64,000 bases of DNA from Anaerolineae bacterium (lineage in GTDB: Bacteria; Chloroflexota; Anaerolineae; Promineifilales; Promineifilaceae), in assembly GCA_023954475.1 (NCBI GenBank), contig JAMLHW010000003.1:62001-126000 (forward strand), in the 5' to 3' direction. The notes under the pieces are model-generated. The model saw only the letters and a list, made by a program, of their open reading frames with translations. It was not told where the DNA came from and ran no database searches. Made by a program: the position numbers and the translations under genes. Position 1 is the stretch's first letter; each line of letters starts with the position of its first letter. Shown here piece after piece: positions 62,167 through 64,000 of the stretch.

Positions 62167-64000
62167 TCTGGATTGTGCCCGTTGGATGCCGGTGTTTCGG
62201 GCGGTAATGGCAACAACGCTGCGTCCAGCACGTCTTCCATGCGGTCTGTCAGGATGAATTCGATGTCTTGACGCAGTCGCTTGGGAATATCGTGCAAGTT
62301 GTTTTCATTGCGGCTGGGTATGATGACGATGTCAATGCCCAACCGTCGAGCGGCCAGTGCTTTTTCGCGCACGCCGCCGACCGGCAAGACGCGTCCGCGC
62401 AGCGTAATTTCGCCGGTCATGCCGACATTGCGGCGCACGGGACGCCGCGTAAACGCCGAAATCAGAGCCGTCGCCATTGCGATACCGGCTGATGGGCCGT
62501 CTTTCGGTACGGAACCTTCCGGGACGTGCAAATGAATATCGGTTTGTTCAAATAGATCTGGATCGATTCCCAGATCCTGGCAGCGACTACGCGTGTAGGT
62601 AAGGGCTGCACGCGCACTTTCTTGCATGATGTCGCCTAGTTGTCCGGTGAGTGAAAAGTTGCCTTTTCCAGGCATGAGATTGACTTCGATGGTCAGTATG
62701 TCTCCGCCCGCGGCAGTCCATGCCAGCCCGTTGACGAGACCAATTTCATCTTCTGCCCGCAGCATTTCGGCCGAAAAGCGCGGCGGACCGAGCAATTCAA
62801 CGATCTTCTTTTCCGTTACACGGCGAGCGACCCGTTTGTGTTCGACAACGCGGCGTGCAATCTTGCGGCACACATTGGCAATTTCGCGCTCCAGATTGCG
62901 CACACCCGCTTCATAAGTGTATTGACGGATCAACAGCTTGAGTGCGCTGTCATCGAAGCGCACCCGCTGATCTTCCAGCCCATGCTCGCGCAGTTGACGC
63001 GGAATAATAAAGCGATGGGCAATCTCTAGCTTTTCCTCTTCGAGGTAGCCGGGAAACTCAATGACTTCCATCCGATCCAGCAGCGGTCGTGGAATGGGAT
63101 ACAGTGTATTTGCCGTTGTCAGAAACAGCACATCAGATAAGTCAAAATCCAGTTCGAGATAATGATCCTGAAACGCGACATTTTGTTCAGGATCGAGCAC
63201 TTCCAGCAGGGCCGCTGCCGGATCGCCACGAAAATCCTGGCCGAGTTTGTCGATTTCGTCGAGTATGAATAGCGGATTTCGTGTGCCGGCGCGGCGCATT
63301 GATTGGATGATGCGACCCGGCAAGGCGCCAATATACGTCCGCCGGTGACCGCGAATTTCCGCTTCGTCGCGGATGCCGCCCAAGCTGAGGCGAATGAACT
63401 CGCGATTCAACGATGTGGCTATTGAACGGGCAATGGATGTTTTGCCTGTTCCCGGTGGCCCGACAAAGCACAAAATCGGTGTGCGCATTTCGTCGGGCGC
63501 GATTTGCCGCACGGCGATGTATTCGAGTATGCGTTCCTTTACTTTTTCCAGACCGTAATGGTCTTCGTCCAGCACGCGTTCCGCATGGGCGACATCGAGG
63601 TTGTCTTCACTTAGCGCAGTCCACGGCAAATCGAGAATCCAGTCGACGTAGGTGCGAATGACGCCCATCTCCGGTGACATGGGCGGCATTTTGGAGAGAC
63701 GGGCGATTTCTTTTTCAACCCGTGCGGCCACTGCGGGCGGCAATTCGATCTCGGCGGCCCGTTCGCGCAATTCGACCAATTCCTGGGTGAAAATATCGGA
63801 TTCACCCAGTTCGCCCTGGATGGCGCGCATTTGCTCGCGCAAGAAGTGTTCGCGCTGCGCTTTGTCAATACCTTCCTGTATTTCGGAGTGGATGCGCGTT
63901 TCTGTTTCCAGCAGATCGACTTCGCGGCCAAGCAGTACGCTGACTTCGCGCAGTCGTTCGTATGGGTCGAGGATGCCGAGCAGATGTTGCTTGACGCTGA
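62163..64000 (-). CDS. lon: ATP-dependent protease Lon, N-terminus cut by window edge
   Basis: 611 residues are visible and the frame is open to the right edge, where it reads KQHLLGILDPYERLREVSVL. Then come the linker AQREHFLREQMRAIQGELGE, the AAA+ Walker A FVGPPGTGKTSIARSIA, FILDEIDKLGQDFRGDPAAA, and the protease domain with the catalytic serine in VPKDGPSAGIAMATALISAF and a lysine in the REKALAARRLG region. Lon degrades damaged and regulatory proteins. The missing part is the N-terminal substrate domain. The usual tail is shortened to about 20 residues after the protease core. Only one TCGGCCGA (62768). Confidence 0.97.
   Translation of the reverse strand, partial: SVKQHLLGILDPYERLREVSVLLGREVDLLETETRIHSEIQEGIDKAQREHFLREQMRAIQGELGESDIFTQELVELRERAAEIELPPAVAARVEKEIARLSKMPPMSPEMGVIRTYVDWILDLPWTALSEDNLDVAHAERVLDEDHYGLEKVKERILEYIAVRQIAPDEMRTPILCFVGPPGTGKTSIARSIATSLNREFIRLSLGGIRDEAEIRGHRRTYIGALPGRIIQSMRRAGTRNPLFILDEIDKLGQDFRGDPAAALLEVLDPEQNVAFQDHYLELDFDLSDVLFLTTANTLYPIPRPLLDRMEVIEFPGYLEEEKLEIAHRFIIPRQLREHGLEDQRVRFDDSALKLLIRQYTYEAGVRNLEREIANVCRKIARRVVEHKRVARRVTEKKIVELLGPPRFSAEMLRAEDEIGLVNGLAWTAAGGDILTIEVNLMPGKGNFSLTGQLGDIMQESARAALTYTRSRCQDLGIDPDLFEQTDIHLHVPEGSVPKDGPSAGIAMATALISAFTRRPVRRNVGMTGEITLRGRVLPVGGVREKALAARRLGIDIVIIPSRNENNLHDIPKRLRQDIEFILTDRMEDVLDAALLPLPPETPASNGHNPE

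Larger units (their letters stand above)
2375..62775. repeat. Dispersed highly iterated palindrome TCGGCCGA (about 100 copies)
   Basis: Hand reading finds about 100 copies of TCGGCCGA, most often flanked as TTCGGCCGAA or ATCGGCCGAA. Sample starts: 2375, 5272, 7755, 8415, 9135, 10104, 11283, 12714, 13543, 13558, 15735, 15755, 20027, 21996, 26852, 28456, 33490, 36125, 38854, 39671, 44752, 46249, 47006, 47018, 50741, 52811, 55672, 55692, 58408, 60911, 62768. In genes it is read as Ser-Ala-Glu/Asp, Phe/Ile-Gly-Arg or Arg-Pro in different frames, so protein choice does not explain it. About 15 copies are intergenic. Function unknown. Confidence 0.95.

Noticed and set aside
1-64000. tRNA, rRNA, insertion sequences, prophage, CRISPR-Cas
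   Set aside because: Read through the intergenic regions on both strands; no cloverleaf with conserved TTCGA/T-loop, rRNA core, transposase or integrase pattern was seen.

Overview
This 64 kb window is chromosomal DNA from a bacterium that most resembles the phylum Chloroflexota (Anaerolineae-like). The grounds are gene content: a SpoVS protein in a non-Firmicute setting, adenosylcobalamin-dependent ribonucleotide reductase next to nrdR, a BTAD-type regulator, a transmembrane Ser/Thr kinase with an FHA domain, lipoproteins with Pro/Thr linkers, and a dcw cluster headed by mraZ. The assignment is an inference from gene families; no rRNA or tRNA gene was seen. The left end cuts a BTAD regulator and the right end cuts lon.

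Layout: 1-3.9 kb holds a BTAD/AAA regulator diverging from a small protein and a serine-hydrolase lipoprotein. 4.2-7.9 kb is a leftward sulfur operon: PocR-type regulator, sulfide:quinone oxidoreductase homologue, DUF1641, TusE/DsrC, DsrE-like. 8.2-13.5 kb is a giant RND transporter carrying a repeat-built periplasmic insert. 13.6-34.6 kb is mixed housekeeping: prs, two serine-hydrolase or kinase-type surface proteins, threonine aldolase, lipid kinase, rpsO-pnp, a PerM-type membrane protein, radC, a FecR-like protein, acylphosphatase, pyrD, lepA, an SDR epimerase and an M50-like protease with TPRs. 34.7-38.4 kb is a tandem glycine riboswitch with gcvH-gcvP. 38.4-39.7 kb holds divergent spoVS and trmD. 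39.9-57.6 kb is a nearly complete division and cell-wall cluster: mraZ, rsmH, ftsL-like, ftsI, murF, mraY, murD, ftsW, murG, a membrane protein, murC, murB, ddl, ftsQ, ftsA, ftsZ. murE is not in it. 57.9-60.9 kb is nrdR-nrdJ. The window ends with a thioesterase, a SpoU-family methyltransferase and lon.

The most striking signal is not a gene. The 8-base palindrome TCGGCCGA, usually as the decamer TTCGGCCGAA, occurs about 100 times by hand count, where about one is expected by chance. It lies in all three reading frames of genes and in intergenic hairpins. It is absent from the first 2.3 kb and from lepA. It looks like a highly iterated palindrome comparable to cyanobacterial HIP1. Other points are promoter -10 hexamers placed 6-11 bases ahead of several start codons (likely leaderless mRNAs), a 95-base ftsW/murG overlap, and phased MraZ operator repeats.
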